A DNA stretch of 38,915 nucleotides from an uncultured Porphyromonas sp. (GTDB lineage: Bacteria > Bacteroidota > Bacteroidia > Bacteroidales > Porphyromonadaceae): positions 1-38,915 of the forward strand of contig NZ_CAJPPN010000023.1 of NCBI RefSeq assembly GCF_905372525.1, in the 5' to 3' direction. Below, in pieces: positions 26,367 to 33,406 of this stretch. The notes under the pieces are model-generated. The model saw only the letters and a program-made list of their open reading frames with translations, did not search any database and had not been told where the DNA came from. Positions within the stretch are counted from its first letter, which is position 1. Each line of letters opens with the position of its first letter. The translations under genes were made by a program, and so were the position numbers.

Positions 26367-27113
26367 CTAGCTGAGGTGGTCGAAGTTGCGACGGCGTAGC
26401 TGGAAGTCCTTACCGAGGTACTTCTCTCGTACGATCTCGTTCTCGGCGAGCTGCTCTGCCGTCCCCTCGAAGAGGACCTTTCCCTCGAAGAGTAGATAGG
26501 CGCGGTCGGTGATACTCAGCGTCTCGTAGACGTTGTGGTCGGTGATGAGGATACCGATATTCTTCAGTCGTAGCTGGGCTACGATCGTCTGGATATCCTG
26601 TACGGCGATCGGGTCTACCCCTGCGAAGGGTTCGTCAAGCATGATGAACTTCGGGTCAATCGCTAGACACCGGGCTATCTCGGCTCGGCGACGCTCACCC
26701 CCTGAGAGGCGATTCCCCTGGTTGCGGCGCACCTTCTCTAGGTGAAACTCTGCGATGAGCTCCTCCAGCCGTGCCTGCTGCTGTTCCTTCGTCCTATCCG
26801 TGAGTTCTAGTACGGAGAGGATATTGTCCTCCACGCTCATCTTACGGTAGATAGAGGCCTCCTGCGCTAGGTAGCCGATACCGGCACGAGCACGCTTGTA
26901 GACGGGGTACTTGGTGATGTCCTCATCGTCTAGGAATATACGTCCCTCATTGGGCACGACCAGTCCCACCGTCATATAGAAGGTCGTGGTCTTCCCTGCC
27001 CCATTGGGGCCTAGCAGACCGACGATCTCCCCCTGCCCCACCTGGATGGAGACGTGGTTGACGACCGTGCGGGAGCGGTAGCGCTTGACGAGGTTGTCCG
27101 TACGAAGGATCAT
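26367..27113 (-). CDS. lptB: LPS export ABC transporter ATP-binding protein
   Basis: The protein has 248 residues. It is the cytoplasmic ATPase of the LptB2FG complex, which extracts lipopolysaccharide from the inner membrane and powers its transport to the outer membrane. Walker A is GPNGAGKTT (35-43), signature LSGGE is at 136-140 followed by RRRAEIAR, Walker B FIMLDEP is at 156-162, and the switch histidine lies in ILITDHNV. The Y-K-R-A-R-x-G-I-G-Y-L-x-Q-E motif at ~72-85 is characteristic of LptB. It follows fabI after 25 bases on the same strand. Confidence 0.95.
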   Translation of the reverse strand: MILRTDNLVKRYRSRTVVNHVSIQVGQGEIVGLLGPNGAGKTTTFYMTVGLVVPNEGRIFLDDEDITKYPVYKRARAGIGYLAQEASIYRKMSVEDNILSVLELTDRTKEQQQARLEELIAEFHLEKVRRNQGNRLSGGERRRAEIARCLAIDPKFIMLDEPFAGVDPIAVQDIQTIVAQLRLKNIGILITDHNVYETLSITDRAYLLFEGKVLFEGTAEQLAENEIVREKYLGKDFQLRRRNFDHLS

Positions 27114-27138
27114 TGTCTTGTATAGGGGCTATCGGAGA

Positions 27139-27975
27139 TTACTTCTTCTCCTGACGGGCACGACGTCCCTCAGCGAAGGCCTCGATGGCAGCTGCACTCA
27201 TCCCCATGGAGCTGAAGCCCCCGTCGTTGAAGAGGTTCTGCATCGTGATCTTGCGTGTGAGGTCACTGAAGAGGGTGATGCAGTAGTCGGCGCAGTCGTT
27301 GGCATCGGCATTACCCAGAGGGGAGAGGTCCTCGGCGAAGTCTAGTAGATCTGTCATCCCCTTGACCCCACTACCTGCGGTGGTGACGGTGGGCGACTGA
27401 GAGACGGTATTGATACGCACGCCCCGATCGCGACCATAGATGTAGCCGAAGCTACGAGCGATGGACTCCAGCAGGCTCTTAGCATCAGCCATATCGCTAT
27501 AGCCGACGAAGGTGCGCTGTGCAGCGATGTAGGTCAGAGCTACGACCGAGCCACCCTCAGCGATAGCATCGAGCTTCTTGGCTACCTGGAGCATCTTGTG
27601 GAAGGACACAGCCGAGATGTCGAAGGTCGTCTGAAGCATCTTATAGTCAAGGTCATCGTAGCTACGTCCCTTGCGTACATTGGGGCTCATCCCGATGGAG
27701 TGTAGGACGAAGTCTACCTTCCCAAAGCGCTTCATGGCCTCCTGGAAGACGACCTCGAGCTCCTCCTCCTTGGTAGCGTCGGCAGGGACGACCTGGGCGC
27801 CTAGCTTCTGGCCCAGCTCGTTCAGCTGTCCCATACGCACAGCCACTGCGGTATTCGTTAGGAGGATCTCAGCGCCTTCTTCGACAGCGCGCTCTGCCAC
27901 ACGCCAGGCAATGGACTGTTCGTTTAGGGCTCCGAAGATGATCCCCTTCTTTCCTGCTAAGAGATTATAGCTCAT
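27139..27975 (-). CDS. fabI: Enoyl-[acyl-carrier-protein] reductase
   Basis: The protein has 278 residues. It carries out the last reductive step of fatty-acid elongation, using NAD(P)H. It belongs to the short-chain dehydrogenase superfamily in its FabI form: nucleotide-binding GALNEQSIAWRVAE (15-28), LHSIGMSP (91-98), and the catalytic Y159-x6-K166 pair in GYSDMADAKSLLES. The C-terminal FNDGGFSSMGM closes the fold as in other Bacteroidota FabI proteins. It has its own -7 box and is followed by lptB. Confidence 0.95.
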   Translation of the reverse strand: MSYNLLAGKKGIIFGALNEQSIAWRVAERAVEEGAEILLTNTAVAVRMGQLNELGQKLGAQVVPADATKEEELEVVFQEAMKRFGKVDFVLHSIGMSPNVRKGRSYDDLDYKMLQTTFDISAVSFHKMLQVAKKLDAIAEGGSVVALTYIAAQRTFVGYSDMADAKSLLESIARSFGYIYGRDRGVRINTVSQSPTVTTAGSGVKGMTDLLDFAEDLSPLGNADANDCADYCITLFSDLTRKITMQNLFNDGGFSSMGMSAAAIEAFAEGRRARQEKK

Positions 27976-28017
27976 AAGGCAATTGTTCTTTTAGTTAAGT
28001 GAGTGAAACTTTCAGCA

Positions 28018-28025
28018 CAAAGATA
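28018..28025 (-). promoter_or_regulatory. -7 box (TATCTTTG) for fabI-lptB
   Basis: Minus-strand TATCTTTG, an exact TAnnTTTG match, lies 43 bases upstream of the fabI ATG. No TTG at the usual -33 distance is visible. Confidence 0.5.
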
Positions 28026-28890
28026 CAGCTTTTGTGCAAGTAGCCTTACATACACGAGCCAAAGGGGAGTAAAAGGACACAGAGGAGTACGTGAGACATG
28101 GTATCAAGCGAGGCTCTCACACGGGGCTGGTGTCGCCCCATGCAGATAGGAGCCACCCTATACGTGGTAGGTGGTGAGCACCGTCACCGAGACCCCGACG
28201 AGAGGTCTCTAGGATATGTGTCGTTCCATCCCTCGTGGGAGGGGAGGGGGGATGAGGGGCACTTCGCCTTGTATTCGCCTTAGTTCTGGACAAATAGGTT
28301 GGTAAGGGATGAAGCCATCGGTGGCACGGTGGCTAAAGACACCCTACCACAGCGTAGCAGTGTGCTCTAACCGACCCATGCACCTCTGACATGTCCTATG
28401 CATACGCTCGCCACCTACACCAGGCTACATGAGGAGCACCAGAGCAGAGAAGACGAAGGAGGAAGGGGTGGCTTTGGATAGGTTGGAGGAACATGAAGAA
28501 AACCCCTTCGCTGAGCCTCCTTGTCCTGCCCTTGGCGTAGAGCTCATGCCCTACTTATCACAAGCGAGTACACCTGAGGGACACCGAGGTGTCTCAGGCG
28601 TGCCGAGAGATCTTGATCACGAGATGTTATCAGGGGGGTCTCTCCTCGAGGAAGCTACTTAGATCACCTACCCCCGAGGGAGCGATGGTGACGTATGCAC
28701 GACATGATGTCATCATCTGGAAGCCAATATTCGCCCTAGGGTCTATGGCGGAAAGACGTCCTCTGATCGAGCGGTTCATGCCGTCAGGAGGTGCACTTCA
28801 TCGAGGAGGCGGTCTATAGCTCACACGGGGCTACATCGTCTCATGGATAGTCTTCCCAATCTTATTCCCGAGATTGTTTTACTTGGATCT
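28026..28890. other. Region without a convincing gene between fabI and the cobalamin riboswitch
   Basis: No minus-strand reading frame of useful length follows the riboswitch. Plus-strand frames (28098-28283, 28429-28662, 28589-28819) are short, of odd composition and unlike any family I know. A few imperfect hairpins are present (28573-28598 with arms CCTGAG/CTCAGG; about 28311-28332 with AGCCA/TGGCT), none with a T-run. Either a B12-regulated gene has decayed here or the region makes a non-coding transcript. Confidence 0.5.
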
Positions 28891-29100
28891 TAGGAGCAGG
28901 TCTCCTGACTTATCACCCTGGTCTCTCCTCACTGGCATGCACCTTCCCAGGATCTATACGTCCCAGTGGTGGAGCCTTTGTCCAGCTCTATCCATGCGAG
29001 GAGCCCACACTACGTCAGCCCGAGGGTGACGTGATGGGGGATGACTTACAGTAGCGGGTACTGTGCCGGACTCACACCGGCTTCCCTTGCTGGCTCTCCT
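28891..29100 (-). ncRNA. Cobalamin (AdoCbl) riboswitch
   Basis: On the minus strand the conserved blocks of the cobalamin riboswitch occur in the right order. GGGAAGCCGGTGTGAGTCCGG (29087-29066) comes first, then ACCCGCTACTGTAA (29059-29046), then CCACTGGG (~28970-28963), then CTGGGAAGG (~28950-28942), and last the B12 box AAGTCAGGAGACCTGC (28911-28896). AGGAG at the 5' end (29100-29096) can pair with CTCCT at the 3' end (28896-28892) as P1. All core elements look intact. Such elements normally repress B12 transport or synthesis genes when cobalamin is bound, but no ORF lies downstream on this strand before fabI, 0.9 kb away. Confidence 0.93.
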
Positions 29101-29160
29101 TCCTAATGGTCAGGATGCGCTTCATCCTATTTATAAAAGAGCCATACTCGTAAGACAGGA

Positions 29161-29168
29161 CAAAGGTA
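29161..29168 (-). promoter_or_regulatory. -7 box (TACCTTTG) of the riboswitch transcript
   Basis: Minus-strand TACCTTTG fits TAnnTTTG and lies about 60 bases before the first conserved riboswitch block, so transcription would begin near 29155. An AT-rich stretch (29169-29190) lies upstream. Confidence 0.5.
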
Positions 29169-29390
29169 CAATAAAAAATCAAAAAACATAAAGGACTCCC
29201 GTCTCTCATCAGTACCGACATCTGAATTCTATTCGTATGCTCCACACACGCTCCACACGCTACCCCCTCCCTGAGAATATTCCTTCCCCCAAGAGGGGAT
29301 CTATCCGTATCTCCTGAGTACCAACATACTACCCCCACAGGGTACACATACGAGGCAGCCCACGAAGGGATAATACTTAGAGCGAGGTTG

Positions 29391-29451
29391 TGTACACGCA
29401 GGTACACAATAGTGTACACGTGGGTACACTATTGTATACACGCGTGTACAC
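29391..29451. repeat. 22-bp tandem repeat with embedded perfect inverted repeat
   Basis: Units begin at 29391, 29413 and 29435 (the last partial, 17 bp). Each opens with TGTACACG or TATACACG and continues with GGTACAC or GTACAC. Overlapping the first junction, CAATAGTGTAC (29407-29417) and GTACACTATTG (29424-29434) form a perfect 11-bp inverted repeat with a 6-base spacer. It lies upstream of the riboswitch promoter and some 280 bases before the tRNA promoter. An operator or a recombination scar are both possible. Confidence 0.8.
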
Positions 29452-29668
29452 ATCTCCCATCTAGGCAGTAGGTATCTGCCGGGGGAGTCTACGCCGAGGG
29501 CGCAGATCTTTCGATCTCGGGATTGGCTCTCTAGGACCTATCCCCCACCTCTCGAGCTTGGATAGAGCAGATGGGGCTAGTAAGCTCTCTTTCGGGGAGG
29601 AGTGTAGCGCACTGGGGCTTCGATCTCCACGAGGTTCAGGTCTTGACCCTAAGAAGAAATGCAAGGCC
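29452..29668. other. Short gap before the tRNA promoter
   Basis: Frames on either strand here (29461-29664 minus; 29558-29749 plus) are arginine/proline/serine rich, lack support and overlap each other. I see no gene. Confidence 0.4.
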
Positions 29669-29698
29669 TTGGTTTCTCAAAATAAATCGTTACTTTTG
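29669..29698 (+). promoter_or_regulatory. Promoter of tRNA-Lys
   Basis: TTG (29669-29671) is followed after 19 bases by TACTTTTG (29691-29698). Both elements and the spacing fit the Bacteroidota -33/-7 promoter. The transcript would start near 29704, about 63 bases before the tRNA. Confidence 0.7.
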
Positions 29699-29766
29699 CA
29701 TCGCATTTTACCTTACGGTTCTTATACAAGTATGAGTCTCATTAGGTAAGAGTGCTTATTTAGGTC

Positions 29767-29839
29767 GAATCGCTAGCTCAGTTGGCAGAGCACATCCCTT
29801 TTAAGGATGGGGTCCTGGGTTCGACCCCCAGGCGATTCA
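29767..29839 (+). tRNA. tRNA-Lys (anticodon TTT)
   Basis: The tRNA has 73 bases. The acceptor stem GAATCGC (29767-29773) pairs with GCGATTC (29832-29838), discriminator A. The D arm contains AGCTCAGTTGG. The anticodon stem CATCC/GGATG encloses CTTTTAA with anticodon TTT. The T arm CTGGG-TTCGACC-CCCAG is perfect. CCA is not encoded. An integrase gene begins 210 bases downstream and reads away from it, so the 3' half of this tRNA is the likely attachment site of the element. Confidence 0.97.
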
Positions 29840-29952
29840 CTGAGTGGTTATCGAGAGGTAGCCAAGTTCACTATGGTAGCGACTGTGTTTCAGCTGGTTA
29901 CGTGTCTGTTTCGTTGGTTTGGAGCAGTATTGATAACCTGCAATTTTTGGGC

Positions 29953-30006
29953 TTTTTGCGCGCTATTTGCGCACGTTTTGCGCACGCCCCAAAAAACGTG
30001 CGCAAG
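29953..30006. repeat. Direct and inverted TTGCGCACG repeats next to the integrase
   Basis: Three 11-bp direct repeats (29953-29963, 29964-29974, 29975-29985) share the core TTTGCGC(A/G)C, one helical turn apart. TTGCGCACG (29978-29986) recurs inverted as CGTGCGCAA (29997-30005). Between tRNA and integrase, such repeats are typical of integrase arm sites, excisionase sites or an integrase operator. Confidence 0.7.
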
Positions 30007-30049
30007 AATTGAGGGGTGCAAAGAGCTCTATTGCATAAGCTGGAACGAA

Positions 30050-31198
30050 ATGAACGAGCTACGTATTCGGCGACTCTTCGATAGGAGAAATGTCGCCACC
30101 AAGACAAAGGAAGCCCCCGTCGTCTTCGAACTCTATCGGGGAAAGTCTCGACGTTACCTAGACACAGGCATTCGTCTATGTGCAGGTCAGTGGAGTGCTG
30201 ATATCGGGATGGCGTACAAGACACCACACGCTAGGGAGTATAATCGTACTCTTGACGAGATCGAGGAGCAACTTCAGCAGGCCTCGGGTAGTGCCTTCGA
30301 ACGCTATGGGCAGGCCTATACCCTAGATCAGTTATTGGACGCCTATAGGGTGGAGCTCAATCGCCCACGTTGCTTTATTGACTTCGCTTGGGAGCGGTTC
30401 AAGGAACGGAGCGGTACCCCAGGTACTAAGCGTCAGCACTGTGCAGCACTCAAAGCCATAGAGGCCTCTGGGCTGTTCGTCTCCTTCGCCGACGTCACGC
30501 ACACAAGTGTCGTCAAGTTCGATGATTGGCTTCGGAAGAAGCGCAACCTCACCCACCAAGTCACCATACACAACTACCATAAGAGGCTTCGTGTCTATAT
30601 TCACGAGGCGATGGCTTTCGGCCTCATCAACAAAGACCCCTATGCGAGCTTCAAGGTGTCTCGAGGGGAGAGTAAGGGTCGGCGCTTCTTGAGCAAGGAG
30701 GAGCTGCAGAGGATCGTGGAGACCGAACTAGTGGATCCCATCCTACAACGTATTCGAGACCTCTTCCTCTTTCAGTGCTACACGGGGCTTGCCTACGCAG
30801 ACCTCGCTACCTTCGACTACAAGAACACCGAGGAGCGAGATGGAATGCGCTATCTGCGTGCACAGCGACACAAGACCAAGACCGAGTTCTTCATCTATCT
30901 CCTTCCCCCTGCTATCGAGGTACTGAAGGTGTACGACTATAAGCTACCTATCCTCTCCCAGCAGAAGTACAATGTCTATCTGAAGGCTCTCGGGCAGGCT
31001 TGTGGGCTAACGCAGAAGATCTCCTCACACATGGCTCGTCATACCTTTGCCACGACAGTCACGCTGGCCAATGGTGTTCCCCTGCATATCCTGCAAAAGA
31101 TGCTGGGGCACACTAGTGTCAAGACCACACAGATCTACGCTAAGACTCTAGCAGAGGATGTAGCGCAGGAGTTCCAGCGTCTGCAAGGCCTCATATAG
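30050..31198 (+). CDS. Tyrosine recombinase / integrase
   Basis: The protein has 382 residues from the ATG at 30050 (MNELRIRRLFDRRN), the usual opening for Bacteroidota element integrases. The frame stays open back into the tRNA but that part is not credible protein. Order: arm-binding N-terminus (~1-80), SAM-like core-binding domain (~90-190), catalytic domain (~205-382). The catalytic HMAR motif is at H327/R330, with LGHTS further on and the nucleophile Y363 in QIYAK. The position of the first catalytic Arg reads TGLAYADL, lacking the usual Arg, as is known for CTnDOT-type integrases. It should catalyse integration at, and excision from, the adjacent tRNA-Lys site. Confidence 0.95.
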   Translation: MNELRIRRLFDRRNVATKTKEAPVVFELYRGKSRRYLDTGIRLCAGQWSADIGMAYKTPHAREYNRTLDEIEEQLQQASGSAFERYGQAYTLDQLLDAYRVELNRPRCFIDFAWERFKERSGTPGTKRQHCAALKAIEASGLFVSFADVTHTSVVKFDDWLRKKRNLTHQVTIHNYHKRLRVYIHEAMAFGLINKDPYASFKVSRGESKGRRFLSKEELQRIVETELVDPILQRIRDLFLFQCYTGLAYADLATFDYKNTEERDGMRYLRAQRHKTKTEFFIYLLPPAIEVLKVYDYKLPILSQQKYNVYLKALGQACGLTQKISSHMARHTFATTVTLANGVPLHILQKMLGHTSVKTTQIYAKTLAEDVAQEFQRLQGLI

Positions 31199-31207
31199 AG
31201 AAGATGA

Positions 31208-31254
31208 AAAAGGCGACGCCCCCGACCTTTGTAGGATCGGGGGCGTCGCCTTTT
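31208..31254. terminator. Bidirectional terminator between integrase and DUF2335 gene
   Basis: AAAAGGCGACGCCCCCGA (31208-31225) pairs perfectly with TCGGGGGCGTCGCCTTTT (31237-31254), an 18-bp stem with A/T-runs on both flanks. The two flanking genes converge on it. Confidence 0.9.
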
Positions 31255-31272
31255 GTATGGTGCAGATAGGGG

Positions 31273-31689
31273 CTATTCCTTCTTTCCGTTAATGAATGCT
31301 GATACGATCCCTACTATAGAGAGCGTACTGAAAAGACCTGCGAGCCAAGACTGCCCCAGATAGAGAGCCAAGGCTGTGACTCCCAAGAAAAGTAAGAGCG
31401 AAAGGAACGCAAAGATTTGCCCCCTCATACGCTCCCGATGACGACGCTCATTATCGATAGCAAGTAGCTCCAGACTCTGACGTGTAGCTTCGTGTCGAAG
31501 GTTTCGTTCTTCATCGGTGATCCGTTGGAAATAACGGACTAGGTCGGGATCAATCTCCTTGTACTTAGCGAGCTCCTCAGCTGAGGGCATCAAGCTATTG
31601 TCAATGACGATATGCTCCTCATTGAGTGTCCCGATCGTGTCAGCGCGCTGAACGGTGGCTTGAGTACGCTTAACGGTATTCTTACTCAT
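31273..31689 (-). CDS. DUF2335 family membrane protein
   Basis: The protein has 138 residues from the ATG at 31689 (MSKNTVKRTQ); a longer frame upstream is in the wrong frame relative to the preceding gene. It matches the DUF2335 pattern: PSAEELAKYKEIDPDLVRYF, a charged helix with EERNLRHE, then two membrane helices at the C-terminus (FAFLSLLLFLGVTALALYL and WLAGLFSTLSIVGIVSAFI) ending INGKKE. DUF2335 proteins are common in prophages and mobile elements; their molecular role is not known to me. The start overlaps the stop of the 31682-31888 gene by 8 bases, implying coupled translation. Confidence 0.85.
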   Translation of the reverse strand: MSKNTVKRTQATVQRADTIGTLNEEHIVIDNSLMPSAEELAKYKEIDPDLVRYFQRITDEERNLRHEATRQSLELLAIDNERRHRERMRGQIFAFLSLLLFLGVTALALYLGQSWLAGLFSTLSIVGIVSAFINGKKE

Positions 31690-31888
31690 ATGAAGCTTGA
31701 ACCTTCTGCCATGCGCGCGACATATCATGCTGGACAGCCTGCCAATCGCCTGCCAATCGCTCACGATCGCTCGTGGTCTGGTAGCTCTCGACAATCTTCT
31801 CCAGCTTCTCCAGTCCCGGGTCTCGCCTGCGAACTGAAGGATTGAATATTGAGGTGAATCCCTCAAGGAGGATCAGTAGCACACTCAT
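31682..31888 (-). CDS. Small membrane-anchored protein coupled to DUF2335
   Basis: The protein has 68 residues: a short hydrophobic N-terminus (SVLLILLEGFTSIF), then a charged helical region (LEKLEKIVESYQTTSDRERL, DMSRAWQKVQASYE). The family is unknown. The evidence for a real gene is the -7 box just upstream, the correct strand and the 8-base overlap with the DUF2335 gene. The N-terminal helix may be a signal anchor or a membrane-associated helix. Confidence 0.65.
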   Translation of the reverse strand: MSVLLILLEGFTSIFNPSVRRRDPGLEKLEKIVESYQTTSDRERLAGDWQAVQHDMSRAWQKVQASYE

Positions 31889-31919
31889 TGTTGTAGGTTG
31901 TTACACATTTGACTTCACG

Positions 31920-31927
31920 CAAATATA
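31920..31927 (-). promoter_or_regulatory. -7 box (TATATTTG) for the DUF2335 pair
   Basis: Minus-strand TATATTTG matches TAnnTTTG, 31 bases upstream of the ATG at 31888. A TTG occurs 23 bases further upstream (31953-31951), slightly beyond the normal spacing. Confidence 0.55.
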
Positions 31928-31971
31928 ACACTTTTACGTTTATCGGTAACCAACGGTGGTCGGGAATGCAT

Positions 31972-32868
31972 TCACTCTTCGTTAAAGAGCGTGGCGGTGC
32001 GCTGAGCTGGTAAGTGCTCCTTAAAGCGTAGGACATGGTAGCCATCTCTCCCAATCACGTATTCTCCAAGGGTAATATCATAAGAACGAGTCTCCTCTAG
32101 GTCTACTAGCATGCGACTGCCCTTTGAAAAGCTCTCGCCTCGGTTGATGATCTTCAAGATTTCCTCGTCCTTAACGCGAGCTGAGATCTTACGCCCATCA
32201 TAGAGGAAGTCCCAAGGGAGATTGGGGTCGAAGCTCGGACGAAGAATGAGGAGGCTTACGTTTTCTAATACTCGTATCTGTGGCTCAGGAGTTTCATCGC
32301 AGGTCGGGATAGGTCTACCCATAGCGGAGAACTCATCTCGGTCAGCACGTGTTGTCTCGCCCCCCCCCTCAAAGCGGAAGCCTGTGATATCGGAGTATTT
32401 CTCCAGCTCTTGAAATTGCTCCCGTACTTGTTTTCGTATATTTTCAGAGCTATTGAAGAGATGGTAGCTACGATTGTCCACGTAGTAGGTATCCCCAAAA
32501 TGATTGATGATCTTTTTTTGGGAGCCTTCAGATGTTACCGACTTGGGGCGCCTGCCTTTGAGGTGCTTTGCTAGGGCATAAATCCCACTTGCGATAGTAA
32601 CAATCCCCGATGCATAGGCAATGCCTTCAGAGGAGAAGAGCCAACCGAAAGCTCGCTCAACCAACTCAATATTGACCTGGAAACTACCCTGCTCGAAGGT
32701 CTTAATCTTAATATCAATCTTCTTCTCGGGACCGACTTCACGACTGATAGCGTGGATAATCTCCATGGTATGCATCAGGCTGCCAATGAGTAGCTCAGCA
32801 CTGACTTCGCTTTGTTCATTTTCAAAGACGATGCGAAGGGTATTATCAGGGGAAGAAGAGGTAGTCAT
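31972..32868 (-). CDS. Unrecognised protein with central hydrophobic segment
   Basis: The protein has 298 residues. The N-terminal domain (~8-75: LRIVFENEQSEVSAELLIGSL, KIDIKIKTFEQGSFQVNIEL) has a beta-alpha-beta look and recalls a domain common in unannotated prophage proteins. A hydrophobic glycine/alanine-rich stretch (~80-106, GIVTIASGIYALAKHL) could span or touch the membrane. The C-terminal ~190 residues are mixed alpha/beta with no catalytic motif I know. It sits between the DUF2335 pair and the 32925-33398 gene on the same strand, in the cargo zone of the element. A role in defence or superinfection exclusion is a positional guess. Confidence 0.75.
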   Translation of the reverse strand: MTTSSSPDNTLRIVFENEQSEVSAELLIGSLMHTMEIIHAISREVGPEKKIDIKIKTFEQGSFQVNIELVERAFGWLFSSEGIAYASGIVTIASGIYALAKHLKGRRPKSVTSEGSQKKIINHFGDTYYVDNRSYHLFNSSENIRKQVREQFQELEKYSDITGFRFEGGGETTRADRDEFSAMGRPIPTCDETPEPQIRVLENVSLLILRPSFDPNLPWDFLYDGRKISARVKDEEILKIINRGESFSKGSRMLVDLEETRSYDITLGEYVIGRDGYHVLRFKEHLPAQRTATLFNEE

Positions 32869-32900
32869 AACGATTACTATGTTACAGAATAGGGAGTATG

Positions 32901-32908
32901 CAAAGTTA
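32901..32908 (-). promoter_or_regulatory. -7 box (TAACTTTG) before the 298-residue gene
   Basis: Minus-strand TAACTTTG matches TAnnTTTG, 32 bases before the ATG at 32868. The expected -33 position would fall inside the end of the upstream gene, and no TTG is seen there. Confidence 0.4.
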
Positions 32909-32924
32909 AAGAGAGTTTGGGTAG

Positions 32925-33398
32925 TTATCCCTTCCTCCTTTCTTCTTCATCAAGCTTATCTTCAATATCTTCTCGTAGCTTTTGAGTGCTGGTGAAGGTT
33001 ATGGTCATGTATAGAATAGATTCACAGATGATCAGGGTGACCACGAGAGGAATGTTGACTGAAATGAAGCCAATGATACTAGGCTCAATGGTACCTCCTC
33101 CATCAGGGATAAGGTAGATAGTTATCAAGCCTATCATGGCCATGATGAAGTGGAAACAGAGACCATTCCGCTGATCTCTCAGGTTGCGCCTAATCTCTCT
33201 TCTTGCTTCGGTATTCTTAACTCTGTAGAGATCCATCGAAGTGATGACCGCTAGTGATACGGGAAAGAAGATTCCAGCCACACCAAACAGAAGCTTTGCT
33301 ATTTCGATATTAACGGTTAGCCTTGGGAGTAGACTTGAAATGACTATTCCCAGTACAATAACGACAAGGTAGCGAAGTAAATTTGCCTGGAGCTTCAT
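32925..33398 (-). CDS. Four-helix membrane protein, unknown
   Basis: The protein has 157 residues. Predicted membrane helices lie at about 8-26 (YLVVIVLGIVISSLL), 33-53 (AKLLFGVAGIFFPVSLAVI), 82-98 (FHFIMAMIGLITIYLI) and 108-132 (IIGFISVNIPLVVTLIICESILY). A basic cytoplasmic loop lies between helices 2 and 3, and the acidic/basic tail ends in LREDIEDKLDEEERRKG. The family is unknown. It begins 8 bases after the 33407-34351 stop, so the two form a transcription unit: a soluble protein with a small membrane partner. That pairing recurs in abortive-infection systems but is not proof of one. Confidence 0.75.
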   Translation of the reverse strand: MKLQANLLRYLVVIVLGIVISSLLPRLTVNIEIAKLLFGVAGIFFPVSLAVITSMDLYRVKNTEARREIRRNLRDQRNGLCFHFIMAMIGLITIYLIPDGGGTIEPSIIGFISVNIPLVVTLIICESILYMTITFTSTQKLREDIEDKLDEEERRKG

Positions 33399-33406
33399 CT
33401 GAGTTA

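Noticed and set aside
28573..28598. Possible terminator of the riboswitch transcript
   Set aside because: Imperfect stem with a bulge and no T-run on either strand.
28098..28819. Three short plus-strand frames in the gene-poor region
   Set aside because: Odd composition, no start signals, no family resemblance and partial overlap with each other.
29072..29419. 115-codon minus-strand frame
   Set aside because: It overlaps the conserved cobalamin riboswitch, its promoter and the 22-bp repeats, and resembles no protein.
29391..29451. Possible CRISPR array
   Set aside because: Units are contiguous 22-bp repeats with no spacers between them and no cas genes nearby.
29461..29749. Overlapping short frames on both strands before tRNA-Lys
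   Set aside because: They overlap each other and the tRNA promoter, and are low-complexity Arg/Pro/Ser rich.
29807..30049. Extension of the integrase frame upstream into the tRNA gene
   Set aside because: It would read through the tRNA 3' half and the attachment-site repeats; the ATG at 30050 gives the normal integrase N-terminus.
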